Origin: DATDAH01 sp963823495 | Lineage (GTDB): Bacteria > Actinomycetota > Acidimicrobiia > Acidimicrobiales > DATDAH01 | Assembly: GCA_963823495.1 (NCBI GenBank) | Contig: CAWGLV010000001.1 | Location: 3,534,001-3,598,000 of the forward strand | Reading direction: 5' to 3' | DNA: 64,000 nucleotides | In this document: positions 15,553 to 24,665 of the stretch, one piece after another | Numbering within the stretch: the first letter of the stretch is position 1 | Layout: each line of letters begins with the position of its first letter | The notes under the pieces: model-generated | Databases searched by the model: none | What the model saw: the letters and a program-made list of their open reading frames with translations, nothing else | Told to the model about the DNA's origin: nothing | Position numbers and translations under genes: made by a program

Positions 15553-16500
15553 ATGGGCGCCTACATCGCCCGCCGCCTGCTCGGGCTGATCCCGCTGCTG
15601 CTGCTGATCAGCTTCGCCGTGTTCGCCCTCGTCCTCGCCGTCCCCGGCGATCCGGCCCGAACCATCGCCGGCGGGCTGGACGCCTCCGAGCCTCGGGTCG
15701 CAGAGGTCCGTGAGGAGTTGGGCCTCGACGACTCCCTGGTGGAGCAGTACGTGCGGTGGCTCCGCGACGTGGTGTCGGGTGACCTGGGCACCTCGTTGTT
15801 CAACGGCCGCACCGTGGCCGGCGAACTGGTCGCCCGGTTCCCGGTGACGCTCAGCCTCGCGCTCGGCGCCGTGGCCTTCGCGGCCGCTGTCGGCATCCCC
15901 CTCGGCCTCCTGGCGGGCACGCGGCCCGGATCCCTGCTCGACCGGGCGCTGGGCGTCGGGACCAGCCTCGGGATCGCGCTGCCGGACTTCTTCCTGGCCA
16001 CCGCCATGGTCGTGCTCTTCGCGGTCAACCGGGACTGGTTGCCGGCGATCGGGTACGTGGACCTGGCCGAGGACCCCTTCGAGTGGGCCCGGCACCTGGT
16101 CATGCCGTGGATCGCCCTGGGCGTGGCGTCGGCGGCGTCACTGGCCCGCCAGGTGCGGGGGTCGATGATCGAGGTGCTCGACGCCGACTACATCCGCACC
16201 GCTCGGGCCAAGGGGCTCGGCGAGCGTCGGGTCCTGGGGCGTCACGCCCTGAAGAACGCCCTCACCCCGGCGATGACGGTGCTCGGCCTCCAGTTCGCCT
16301 ATCTGCTCGGCGGGACGTTCATCATCGAGTCCATCTTCGCCCTCCCCGGCATCGGGACCTACATGCTGGCGGCCATCACCAGCCGGGACCTGCCGGTGAT
16401 CCAGGGCGTCGTGCTCCTCGTCGCCGTCATCTTCGTGTTCACGAACCTCCTGGTCGACATCCTCTACGGCGTCCTCAACCCGAAGGTCAGGATGACGTGA
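15553..16500 (+). CDS. ABC transporter permease (DppB/OppB type)
   Basis: A 315-residue inner-membrane protein with about six apolar helices, starting MGAYIARRLLGLIPLLLLIS as in DppB proteins. The coupling (EAA-like) loop is seen at YIRTARAKGLGERRVLGRHA (about 214-233), and FIIESIFALPGIGTYML is near the C-terminus. It forms half of the membrane channel with the DppC-like domain encoded next. Its stop overlaps the next start (GTGA at 16497-16500), so the two are translationally coupled. Confidence 0.95.
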   Translation: MGAYIARRLLGLIPLLLLISFAVFALVLAVPGDPARTIAGGLDASEPRVAEVREELGLDDSLVEQYVRWLRDVVSGDLGTSLFNGRTVAGELVARFPVTLSLALGAVAFAAAVGIPLGLLAGTRPGSLLDRALGVGTSLGIALPDFFLATAMVVLFAVNRDWLPAIGYVDLAEDPFEWARHLVMPWIALGVASAASLARQVRGSMIEVLDADYIRTARAKGLGERRVLGRHALKNALTPAMTVLGLQFAYLLGGTFIIESIFALPGIGTYMLAAITSRDLPVIQGVVLLVAVIFVFTNLLVDILYGVLNPKVRMT

Positions 16501-18410
16501 CGGCCATCCTGAACGAGGCCGAGCGCGTCGGCGAGGTCAACGCCTCGGCCGCCGCCACCAGCTCCTGGCGGCTGCTCGCCCGCCGGTTCCGCCGCCACCG
16601 GCCGGGGATGGCCGGGGTGGCCATCCTCCTCCTGGTCATCGCCCTCGCCGTGTTCGCTCCCCTCAGCGCGCCCTACCCACCCGACGAACAGTCGGCGCTG
16701 ATCAACACCTCCCCGTCGAGCGAGCACTGGCTGGGCACCGACGACCTCGGTCGGGACCTCCTCAGCCGGGTGATCTACGGCGCCCGCAACTCCCTGGTCG
16801 CCTCGGCGGGGATCGTGGGCTTCGCCGTCGCCGTGGCCCTGCCGCTCGCCCTCCTGGCCGGTTACCGGGGCGGGCGCACCGACACGGTGATCATGCGCCT
16901 CACCGACGCCGCCTTCGCCTTCCCACCCCTGGTCCTGGCCCTGGCCATCGTGTCGCTGCGAGGCAACAGCCTGTTCAACGTGATCCTCGCCGTGGGGCTC
17001 GTGTTCATCCCCAGCCTCATCCGGCTGATCCGAGGCCAGGTGCTGGCCGTGCGCGAGGAGACCTACATCGAGGCCGCCCGCTCGGTGGGCACGCCTTCGG
17101 CCCGCATCGCGGTGCGTCACGTCCTGCCCAACGTCGCCTCGCCCCTCATCATCCAGATCGCGGTGAGCCTCGGCTTCGCTCTTCTGGCCGAAGCGGGCCT
17201 GAGCTTCCTCGGCGCCGGCGCGCCGCCGCCGACCCCCACCTGGGGGGGGATGCTCAAGCGCTCCTTCGACTTCGTCCTCGAGGTCCCCGGGCAGATCTTC
17301 GTCGCGGGCGGGGCCATCACCGTCACGGTGCTCGCCTACAACCTGATCGGCGACGGGCTGCGGGATGCCCTCGGTCGCTCCGGCACGGTGCCCCGCACCG
17401 CCCGGGCCCGACCCACCCCCGGGCCGGGGCGCGAGGACGACGGCCTGGTCGAGGTCGAGGGCCTGAGCATCGAGTTCGCCCGGGACGGCCGATGGGTCCG
17501 GGTCGTCGAGGGCGTCGACCTGACCCTGCCCGCCGGTCGGACACTGGCCCTGGTCGGCGAGAGCGGCTGCGGCAAGACGGTGACGGCTCTGGCCCTGATG
17601 GGTCTGCTGCCCCGTCGCACCGGGCGCATCGCGACGGGATCGATCCGCTTCGACGGCCACGAGCTGGTCGACCTGCCCCCCGGGGCCATCCGGGCGATCC
17701 GAGGCCGGGAGATGGCCATGATCTTCCAGGAGCCCGACACCAGCCTCAACCCGGCGTTCACCGTGGGTGACCAGATCGCGGAGATGGTACGGGTCCACGA
17801 GGGCGTCGGGCGACGGGCCGCGATGTCGGCGGCCGTCGAGGCCCTGGAGCGGGTGGACATCCCGGATCCGGCGGCCCGGGCCCGGAGCTACCCCCACGAG
17901 CTGTCCGGTGGCATGCGTCAGCGGGCGATGATCGCGATGGCGCTGGCCTGCCGGCCTCGGGTCCTGCTCGCCGACGAGCCCACCACGGCGCTGGACGTCA
18001 CCATCCAGGCCCAGCTCCTGGACCTGCTCGTCTCCCTGCGCGACGAACTGGGCATGGCCATGGTGTTCGTCACCCACGACCTCGGTGTGGTGGCCGAGAT
18101 CGCCGACGAGGTGGCGGTCATGTACGCCGGGCAGATCGTCGAACAGGCGCCCGTGGACGAGCTCTTCGCCACGCCCCGCCATCCCTACACCGCGGCGCTG
18201 ATCCGGGCGCTGCCCCAGTCGGCGACCCCCGGCCGGCGGCTGGCCACCATCCCCGGCCAGGTCCCGGACCCCTCCGCATGGCCGCGGGGCTGTCACTTCG
18301 CCGACCGGTGCGCCCACGCCGACGACCGCTGCCGCGCCGGTCCGGTCGAGCTCGTCGAGGGCGTCCGTTGCCTTCGGGCCGCCGAGCTGCACCTGGCAGG
18401 GACGTCGTGA
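16497..18410 (+). CDS. Fused ABC permease (DppC-like) and ATPase (DppD-like)
   Basis: A single 637-residue protein combines a permease domain (about 20-300; LGTDDLGRDLLSRVIYGARN, coupling loop YIEAARSVGTPSARIAVRH) with an ATP-binding domain (about 310-637). The ATPase has Walker A GESGCGKTVTA, signature LSGGMRQR, Walker B VLLADEPTTALD and the oligopeptide-family C-terminal Cys motif CHFADRCAHADDRC, which in relatives can hold an iron-sulfur cluster. Permease-ATPase fusions of this type are known in actinobacterial dipeptide transporters. The start is GTG 16497, overlapping the permease stop; the end overlaps the next ATPase gene. Confidence 0.93.
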   Translation: MTAILNEAERVGEVNASAAATSSWRLLARRFRRHRPGMAGVAILLLVIALAVFAPLSAPYPPDEQSALINTSPSSEHWLGTDDLGRDLLSRVIYGARNSLVASAGIVGFAVAVALPLALLAGYRGGRTDTVIMRLTDAAFAFPPLVLALAIVSLRGNSLFNVILAVGLVFIPSLIRLIRGQVLAVREETYIEAARSVGTPSARIAVRHVLPNVASPLIIQIAVSLGFALLAEAGLSFLGAGAPPPTPTWGGMLKRSFDFVLEVPGQIFVAGGAITVTVLAYNLIGDGLRDALGRSGTVPRTARARPTPGPGREDDGLVEVEGLSIEFARDGRWVRVVEGVDLTLPAGRTLALVGESGCGKTVTALALMGLLPRRTGRIATGSIRFDGHELVDLPPGAIRAIRGREMAMIFQEPDTSLNPAFTVGDQIAEMVRVHEGVGRRAAMSAAVEALERVDIPDPAARARSYPHELSGGMRQRAMIAMALACRPRVLLADEPTTALDVTIQAQLLDLLVSLRDELGMAMVFVTHDLGVVAEIADEVAVMYAGQIVEQAPVDELFATPRHPYTAALIRALPQSATPGRRLATIPGQVPDPSAWPRGCHFADRCAHADDRCRAGPVELVEGVRCLRAAELHLAGTS

Positions 18411-19453
18411 GCCGCGACCCGCTGCTGTCGGTGCACGGGCTCGAGAAGCACTTCCCGGCGCGCCGCGGCGTGCTCCGTCGGGTCGTCGGCCACGTGCGCG
18501 CCGTCGACGGCGTCGACCTCGAGATCCACGCCGGTCAGACCGTGGGCCTCGTCGGCGAGAGCGGTTCGGGGAAGTCGACCACGGCCCGGCTCGTCACCCG
18601 GCTCATCGAGCCGACCGGTGGCCAGGTGGTCTTCGCCGGTGAGGACCTCGCCGCGCTCTCCGGGCCCGGGCTGCGGGCGGCCCGCCGCCGCGTGCAGATG
18701 ATCTTCCAGGACCCCTACGCCTCGCTGAACCCCCGCCTCACCGTGGCCCAGATCGTGGCCGAGCCACTCCAGGTCCACGATGGGGGTTCCGAGGAGGCCC
18801 TCACTCCCCGGCTGGTGGGGTTGCTCGACCAGGTCGGCCTCGACGACCGTGCCCTGGACCGGTACCCACACGAGTTCTCCGGCGGCCAGCGCCAGCGCGT
18901 CGCCATCGCCCGCGCCCTCGCCCTGAGCCCCGACCTGGTGGTCTGCGACGAGCCGGTCAGCGCGCTCGACGTCTCGGTGCAGTCCCAGGTCATCAACCTC
19001 CTGGCCGACCTCCAGACGGAGAAGGGGCTGGCGTACCTGTTCATCTCCCACGACCTCTCCGTGGTGCGCCACGTGAGCGACCGGATCGCGGTGATGTACC
19101 TCGGTCGGGTGGTCGAGGAGGGACCGGCCGCCGCCGTCCACGACGCGCCGCGCCACCCCTACACCGAGGCGCTGGTGTCGGCGGTGCCCGTTCCCGATCC
19201 GGCCCGCCAACGGGTCAGACGCAGGATCGTCCTCGCCGGTGACGTCCCCAGCCCCCTCGACCCACCGGCGGGGTGCCACTTCCACCCCCGCTGCCCCCAC
19301 GCGATGGATGTCTGCGGCTCCGTCGACCCACCCGCCCACGGCCTGCCGGACGGCGGCCGGGTCCACTGCCATCTGCACACCGAGGGCCCCCGCCTCGCGG
19401 GCGCCCCGATCCGGGATCTCGAAGCACAACCACAACGGGAGGTAGCGCAGTGA
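18407..19453 (+). CDS. ABC transporter ATP-binding protein (DppF/OppF type)
   Basis: A 348-residue ATPase with Walker A GESGSGKSTTA (about 44-54), signature FSGGQRQR, Walker B LVVCDEPVSALD, and the C-terminal oligopeptide-transporter extension with CHFHPRCPHAMDVC. It supplies the second nucleotide-binding site alongside the ATPase domain fused to DppC. Start GTG 18407 overlaps the upstream stop (GTGA), and its own stop overlaps the next gene in the same way, marking a tightly coupled operon. Confidence 0.95.
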   Translation: MSRDPLLSVHGLEKHFPARRGVLRRVVGHVRAVDGVDLEIHAGQTVGLVGESGSGKSTTARLVTRLIEPTGGQVVFAGEDLAALSGPGLRAARRRVQMIFQDPYASLNPRLTVAQIVAEPLQVHDGGSEEALTPRLVGLLDQVGLDDRALDRYPHEFSGGQRQRVAIARALALSPDLVVCDEPVSALDVSVQSQVINLLADLQTEKGLAYLFISHDLSVVRHVSDRIAVMYLGRVVEEGPAAAVHDAPRHPYTEALVSAVPVPDPARQRVRRRIVLAGDVPSPLDPPAGCHFHPRCPHAMDVCGSVDPPAHGLPDGGRVHCHLHTEGPRLAGAPIRDLEAQPQREVAQ

Positions 19454-20034
19454 GAGCACAGGCACAGCAACGACGATGGGGGCGATGGCTGCTGGGATTG
19501 GCCGTCGTGGCCGTCCTGGCCGCAGGCTGCGGTGACGACGGGGGCGGTGACTCCGCATCGGAGGAGAGCTCGGCCCCCGACGAGACGACCACCACGGAGG
19601 CCGAGGCGACCACCACGACCGTCGCGGGCCTCGTACCCGGAGAGCCCGAGTGCGGGTCGACCGTGCCCGACTGCACGGGGTCGGCCACGCCGGCCGAGGG
19701 GCTGACCGACGGCCAGGAGATCTCCATCGAGGCCACGGGATTCGACCCGAACCTGGACCTGGGCATCACCCAGTGCGCAGCCGAGGGCGACCCGGACAAC
19801 GAGATGGACTCCACAGGAGCCGAGCACTGCAACCTGCGGGCGGTCGGCACGGTGACCTCCGACGCCGACGGCACGGTGTCGACCACCTACGCGGTGTCCG
19901 GCGGTCAGACCATGATCGACAACACCGAAGCCGGGGTCACCTGCGACGCCACCCACGACTGCGTCGTGTCGGTCGGCGAGCTCGTCCCCGATCCCGACGC
20001 CCAACGGGTCGTGTTCCTGGTGACCTTCGCTTAG
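19450..20034 (+). CDS. Neocarzinostatin-family-like lipoprotein
   Basis: This 194-residue exported protein has a lipoprotein signal ending LAAGC (Cys27), a Ser/Thr/Glu-rich linker (about 35-60), then a domain with DGQEISIEATGFDPNLDLGI, paired cysteines (QCAAE, CNLR) and GTVTSDADGTVSTTYAVSGG. That layout resembles the immunoglobulin-like neocarzinostatin fold common in actinobacterial cell-surface proteins. Most such homologues are not antibiotic carriers. It ends the peptide ABC operon, with its start overlapping the ATPase stop and its own strong GGAGGT Shine-Dalgarno. A role as an accessory surface ligand binder is inferred from context. Confidence 0.7.
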   Translation: MRAQAQQRRWGRWLLGLAVVAVLAAGCGDDGGGDSASEESSAPDETTTTEAEATTTTVAGLVPGEPECGSTVPDCTGSATPAEGLTDGQEISIEATGFDPNLDLGITQCAAEGDPDNEMDSTGAEHCNLRAVGTVTSDADGTVSTTYAVSGGQTMIDNTEAGVTCDATHDCVVSVGELVPDPDAQRVVFLVTFA

Positions 20035-20079
20035 ACGCCGGGCGAGCCCGGCGCCGGCGGGGGCACCGGGCTCCCGGGT

Positions 20080-20085
20080 TAGCCT
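20080..20085 (+). promoter_or_regulatory. -10 element (TAGCCT), leaderless start
   Basis: TAGCCT lies 7 nt before the GTG at 20093 with no Shine-Dalgarno. It follows the GC-rich hairpin-forming stretch after the ABC operon. Confidence 0.4.
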
Positions 20086-20092
20086 CCGCCGG

Positions 20093-20689
20093 GTGATTCG
20101 GCGGCTGGCGTGGTGGTGTCTGGCCGCGGGCCTCCTCGCATCGTGTACCGGCGCGGGCCGCCCCACGTTGAGCGACGACACCCTGCCCGAGCCCCGTTGC
20201 TCCGCCGACGGCATGCCGATCGGGCCCCTGGACAGCGACGGTCTCCCCTCCCCGGTCGCGGCTCGTCGCCAGGAGCTCGTCGATGCCGCCGTGGCGTGTG
20301 ACTACCGAGCCCTCGGCCGCCTCGCCTTCGAGAACGGCGTGGATCTGCGCTACGAGGGCGAGCCGATGCCCGTCGCCCAGTGGCGGGAACGCGAGCACGA
20401 CGGTCAGCCCATACTGCGCCCTCTGGCCGGACTGCTGAGCCTGGCCCACACCCGCGACGAAGAGGACGGAGCCCGGCGCTTCACGTGGCCCACGGCGGTC
20501 GACTGGCCCTCCGCCGACGTCGCCCCGAGCCCGGAGCGCTCGGCGTTGCGCGAGCTCGTCGGCGAGGCCGGCATCTTCGGGTGGGCCGAGGCCGGCGGCT
20601 ATGGGGGCTGGCGCACCTCCATCACCGCCAACGGCGACTGGACCCGGTTCTGGTACGGCCCCGTCGACGGCGAGTACGAAGATCCCTGA
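20093..20689 (+). CDS. Hypothetical lipoprotein
   Basis: A 198-residue protein with a lipoprotein signal (LAAGLLASC, Cys18). The mature part contains VAARRQELVDAAVACDYRAL around 60-79 and ends with a Trp/Gly-rich segment AGGYGGWRTSITANGDWTRF. It matches the general pattern of small actinobacterial secreted proteins with a conserved stress- or ligand-binding-like domain, but no family is recognised. It is followed by an exported hydrolase on the same strand (96-bp gap). Confidence 0.75.
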   Translation: MIRRLAWWCLAAGLLASCTGAGRPTLSDDTLPEPRCSADGMPIGPLDSDGLPSPVAARRQELVDAAVACDYRALGRLAFENGVDLRYEGEPMPVAQWREREHDGQPILRPLAGLLSLAHTRDEEDGARRFTWPTAVDWPSADVAPSPERSALRELVGEAGIFGWAEAGGYGGWRTSITANGDWTRFWYGPVDGEYEDP

Positions 20690-20785
20690 GGCCGAGCGGC
20701 CCGGCCGGCGGGCGGTGCCCGCTCCCCTCCTCGTTCGGGGCGAGGTCGGCTCAGACCGAGCCCCGTGGTGCCGATGGGAACGGCG

Positions 20786-21766
20786 ATGTCGCCGAAGCCC
20801 CGAATCAGCCCCTGGGTGGGGGCGCTGACCCTCGTCGCCCTGTTGGCCCTGAGCGGGATCACGTTCTGGCCGACCTCCGACCCGGAGCCGACGCCACCTG
20901 TACCGACCCTGGTCAACGACGATCCCGCGCCCACAATCGCCGCACCCGACATCGGCCTCCGGCACTGCGGCGTGGTGACCTACACGCCCCCGACCGCGTC
21001 CGAGGCCCACCGCGGTGACCTGTGCCGGCCACGGGCCCGCCCGCCCCGGGGAGCGGTCGTCCTCGTCCACGGTGGCGGGGGCTACAGCGGTGACCGGTCG
21101 ACCATGGTCGAGTGGTCGGACTGGTACCGGGACCAGGGGTTCGTGACGCTCTCGATCGACTACACCCTGCTGGGTGAGGGCTCGCCCGCGTCGGTCTACC
21201 CCCGTCCCGAACAGGACATGAAGGCGGCCGTGCAGTGGCTCCGACTCCAGGCGGGTGCCCTGGGTCATGACCCTCAGCGGATCCTGGTGCACGGCGCCTC
21301 GGCCGGGGCCCGCCTCGCGGCGCAGGCCTACGTCACCCCGGGGGACCCCTGGTTCGCCGGCCCGGACCTGTGGCCCGACGTGACCGACGACGTGGCCGGC
21401 TTCATCGGCTTCTACGGCTACTACGACGGCGACACGCTCCAAGCCGAGCACTACTACGGCGGCTCCGCCGATTCCTCCGACCCCAGGGTGGCCGAGCGCT
21501 GGGCCCACGCCGACTCCGTCGCCCAAGCGGCCGGCGCGCCGGGTCCGGCCCTGCTGTTCCACGGTGACGTGGACGGCCTCATCACCGTCGCCCAGACCCT
21601 GCGCTTCGGCGCCGCCCTCGCCGAGGTCGGCGCCGACGTGACCGCCTACATCGTGACCGACGGGGACCACGCCTTCGACGGGCGCTTCGGCGACCTCACC
21701 ACTGACACCGGTCGGGACGCCGCGGCGGAGATCGCCACCTGGCTCGACCAGCGGTTCCCCGCGTAG
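20786..21766 (+). CDS. Membrane-anchored alpha/beta hydrolase (esterase/lipase-like)
   Basis: The 326-residue protein has one N-terminal apolar helix (WVGALTLVALLALSGITFW), indicating secretion or anchoring. The hydrolase domain follows, with oxyanion motif VLVHGGGGYSGDRST (HGGG), nucleophile elbow VHGASAGARLA (GxSxG), Asp in LFHGDVDGLIT and His in TDGDHAFDG. The HGGG motif places it near the hormone-sensitive-lipase/carboxylesterase families. ATG 20786 is preferred; in-frame GTG 20765 and ATG 20774 would add seven or four residues. Substrate unknown. Confidence 0.82.
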   Translation: MSPKPRISPWVGALTLVALLALSGITFWPTSDPEPTPPVPTLVNDDPAPTIAAPDIGLRHCGVVTYTPPTASEAHRGDLCRPRARPPRGAVVLVHGGGGYSGDRSTMVEWSDWYRDQGFVTLSIDYTLLGEGSPASVYPRPEQDMKAAVQWLRLQAGALGHDPQRILVHGASAGARLAAQAYVTPGDPWFAGPDLWPDVTDDVAGFIGFYGYYDGDTLQAEHYYGGSADSSDPRVAERWAHADSVAQAAGAPGPALLFHGDVDGLITVAQTLRFGAALAEVGADVTAYIVTDGDHAFDGRFGDLTTDTGRDAAAEIATWLDQRFPA

Positions 21767-21774
21767 GGCTCCGG

Positions 21775-22915
21775 TCAGCCCCGGGGCAGACCCAGGAGGC
21801 GCTCGGCGAGGATGGTCCTCTGGACCTCACTCGTCCCACCGGCGATGGACGCGGCCTGGGACCAGAGCCACTGCTGGGGCCAGGGCCCCTCGTCGATGGG
21901 GGCCTCCTCGCCGACCACCCTGAGCCCGACGGCGGAGAGGTGCTGGGTCATGTCGGTCCAGGCCAGCTTCACCAGGCTCGACTCGGGCCCGGGGGCGATG
22001 CCCCGGCCGAGACGGGACAGCGTCTGCCAGTTGTGGAGCCGAAGCAGCCGCAGCAGGACGAACGCCCGCGCGAGGCCGTCGGCCACCTCGACGTCGTCCA
22101 GGCGCCCGGTGCGGCGCGCCAGGTCGTAGAGCTCGGCCAGGTAGGTCTCGTGCACGACCTGTTCCTTGAACGGGAAGGCGGTGCCCCGTTCGTGGGCCAG
22201 GGTCGTGTGGGCCACGGCCCAGCCCTGGTTCAGGCCCCCGACCAGGTGGTCGCTCGGCACGAACACCTCGTCGAGGAAGACCTCGTTGAACTCCGCCGCC
22301 CCCGTGATCTGGACCAACGGGCGGATCTCGATGCCGGCGGCCGCCATGTCGACCACGAGAAAGGAGATGCCCCGGTGGCGGGGCGCATCGGGGTCGGTGC
22401 GGACCAGGGCGATGCCCCAACGGGCGAAACCGGCGTAGGAGGTCCAGACCTTCTGGCCGCTGACCAGCCAACCCCCGTCGACGGCTTCGCCCCGGGTGGT
22501 CAGAGGAGGCCAGGTCCGAGCCCGCATCGGGCTCGCTGAAGAGCTGGCACCAGAGCTCGCTGGCGTCGAGGATCGACGGCAACCAGCGGGCCTTCTGCTC
22601 CTCGGTCCCGTGGGCCAGCAACGTCGGGCCGGCGAGGTTGATGCCGACCCGGTTGACCGGCTGGGGGGCCCGGGCCCGGGCGTACTCCATGTTGAAGAGG
22701 GCGACCTCGACAGGCGTGGCGTCTCGCCCCCCGTAGGCCGACGGCCAGTGGATCCCGACCCAACGATCCGCGGCCAGTCGGGCCTGCCACGCCCGGCCCC
22801 AGGCCACCTCCTCGGTCGGGTCGGTGAAGGGCGGCGCGGGCTCGAGGTTGTCGGCCAGCCAGGCCTGCACCTCGGTGGCGAACGCCTGCTCGGTGTCGGT
22901 GAAGGCCAGGTCCAC
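21775..22915 (-). pseudogene. Acyl-CoA dehydrogenase with one frameshift
   Basis: The two frames join into a typical acyl-CoA dehydrogenase of about 379 residues. The N-terminal frame runs from GTG 22915 (FTDTEQAFATEVQAWLADN) to WCQLFSEPDAGSDLAS. The rest, from LTTRGEAVDGGWLVSGQKVW onward, is one base out of register. The total span is 1141 nt, one more than a multiple of three, so there is a single inserted base within 22502-22507 (GCCTCCTCTG). The C-terminus is complete (GTSEVQRTILAERLLGLPRG). If the frameshift is real the enzyme is inactive; a sequencing error is equally possible. It sits 4 nt downstream of the acyl-CoA synthetase gene in one operon. Confidence 0.85.
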
Positions 22916-22919
22916 CGTC

Positions 22920-24614
22920 TCAGAGGTCCCAGAACCGCTGCCGACCGGCGGCGGTGAGGTCGGCCAGCAGACCGGTCTCGTCCGCCGCGGTGAAGGGCCG
23001 ATAGGCCGTCTCGCCCCGATCCCGGTGCCAGACGGGATCACCGCCGACCCGGTCGGAACGGAACTTCTGCACGGCGAGGTCCCGCTTGAGGATCTTGTTG
23101 GTCCCCGTGGTGGGGATGTCGGCGGCCAGACGAAGGTACCGGGGACGCCACTTCGGCCCGAGATCGGCCTGGGCGTCGATCCAGGCGCCGAACTCGGTGG
23201 GGTCGAGCGTGGCTCCGTCCCGGACGACGACGGTGGCCATCACCCGATCACCCGCGGCCGGGTCGGGGACCCCGTAGACCGCCGCCACGACGACGTCAGG
23301 ATGCCGGACGAGGGCCGCCTCGACCGGACCCGAGGGGAAGTTCTCGCCGTCGACCCGGATCCAGTCCGCATTGCGCCCGGCGAAGTAGAGGAAGCGGTCC
23401 TCGTCGAGGTAGCCGAGGTCCCCGCTCCAGTACCAGCCGTTGCGGGTCGTGGCCCGATTGGCCTCATCGTTGTTGTAGTACCCCTCGAACGGCCCGACGC
23501 CGGCGGTGTTCACGATCTCGCCGACGCAGGCCTGCGGGTTCAGCAACCGGCCGTCGGCGTCGAGACGGGCCACCGGCTTGGGGTGGCCGTCCTCGTCGAC
23601 CACGGCCACGGCGTCCCCGGCCCGGCCCAGCGCTCCGGCAGGCATGCCCTCCTCACGGTTGACCGCCACCCCGCCTTCGGTGGCCCCGAACGAGTCGATG
23701 ACGCGCACGCCGAAGCGTCGGGAGAACCGCTCCACCACCTCTGGCGCCCCCTCGTTGCCGAAGGCCACTCGCAACGGGTTGTCGGCGTCGGCGGGTTCCT
23801 CGGGCGAGGCCACGAGGTAGCTCAGGGGCTTGCCGGTGTAGTTGAACCAGGTGGCGCCGTACCGACGGATGTCGGGTAGCCACTGGCTGACGCTGAACTT
23901 CCGGGCCAGACCCACCGAGGCCCCCGCCACGATGCTCGGGGCCCAGCCGACCATCACCGAGTTCGAGTGGAACAGCGGCATGCAGACGTAGCCGACGTCG
24001 TCGGGGCCGATGTCCATCAGCATCCGCATCCGGTTCCCGGTCACCAGCAGGCGCCGCTGCGAGCAGATGACGGCCTTCGGGGCGGCGGACGTGCCCGAGG
24101 TGAAGATCAGGGCCCATTGCGTGTCGGGTCCGGGCTCGAGTCCGGCGTCGTCGGCATCGCCGGGCAGCGCCCCCTCCAGCTCGGCGCCGGCCCGCAGCAC
24201 CGGCATGCCGAGGTCGGTCCGGATCAGGTCGAGGTCGGCGTCGTGGGCCGCCTCGGTGATCAGGAGGCCGACATCGGCGTGGTCGATGTCCCGGAGCAGG
24301 TGCTCGCCCTGCCGAGTGGGGTTGAGCCCGACCACGGTGGCGCCGATCAATGCTGCGCCGGCGAAGGCGAACAGGTACTCGGGGATGTTGTCGGCCAGAA
24401 CGCCGACGTGCGGGGGGCCACCCTCGGGCAGCCGGTCGGCGAAGAGGGCGGCATAACGGCGGGCCTCCGCATAGACCTCCCCGTGGGTCCAGGTCCGCTC
24501 GGGGGTGTGCAGTGCGGGCCGGGCGGCGATCCCCGGGTCGGCGCCGTTCCGGCGGATCAGGTCCGCGGCGTCCGCAGCCACGAGAGGCGCTTCTCCCGGC
24601 GCCGGCACTCCCAT
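22920..24614 (-). CDS. AMP-binding acyl-CoA synthetase (FadD-like)
   Basis: A 564-residue member of the acyl-adenylate-forming superfamily. The P-loop-like A3 motif IFTSGTSAAPKAV is at about 165-177, A5 is SFGATEGG, A7 is WYWSGDLGYLDED, A8 has RNADWIRVDGENF, and the C-terminal Lys is in GTNKILKRDL. It activates a carboxylic acid to acyl-CoA through acyl-AMP. With the acyl-CoA dehydrogenase directly downstream it probably starts a short catabolic pathway. ATG 24614 lies 8 nt after a TACGGT -10 element that is part of a perfect palindrome shared with the divergent TetR gene. Confidence 0.93.
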   Translation of the reverse strand: MGVPAPGEAPLVAADAADLIRRNGADPGIAARPALHTPERTWTHGEVYAEARRYAALFADRLPEGGPPHVGVLADNIPEYLFAFAGAALIGATVVGLNPTRQGEHLLRDIDHADVGLLITEAAHDADLDLIRTDLGMPVLRAGAELEGALPGDADDAGLEPGPDTQWALIFTSGTSAAPKAVICSQRRLLVTGNRMRMLMDIGPDDVGYVCMPLFHSNSVMVGWAPSIVAGASVGLARKFSVSQWLPDIRRYGATWFNYTGKPLSYLVASPEEPADADNPLRVAFGNEGAPEVVERFSRRFGVRVIDSFGATEGGVAVNREEGMPAGALGRAGDAVAVVDEDGHPKPVARLDADGRLLNPQACVGEIVNTAGVGPFEGYYNNDEANRATTRNGWYWSGDLGYLDEDRFLYFAGRNADWIRVDGENFPSGPVEAALVRHPDVVVAAVYGVPDPAAGDRVMATVVVRDGATLDPTEFGAWIDAQADLGPKWRPRYLRLAADIPTTGTNKILKRDLAVQKFRSDRVGGDPVWHRDRGETAYRPFTAADETGLLADLTAAGRQRFWDL

Positions 24615-24621
24615 GGCCAAG

Positions 24622-24658
24622 GACCGTACGCGTTCGGCCTCGCCGAACGCGTACGGTC
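24622..24658. promoter_or_regulatory. Perfect 17-3-17 palindromic divergent promoter/operator
   Basis: GACCGTACGCGTTCGGC (24622-24638), spacer CTC, then its exact reverse complement (24642-24658). Each arm contains one TACGGT -10 hexamer pointing outward, and on both sides exactly 8 nt separate the hexamer from the start codon (ATG 24614 on minus, GTG 24666 on plus). It is a symmetric, probably leaderless promoter pair and the likely operator of the TetR protein encoded to its right. Confidence 0.75.
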
Positions 24659-24665
24659 GGCGGCC

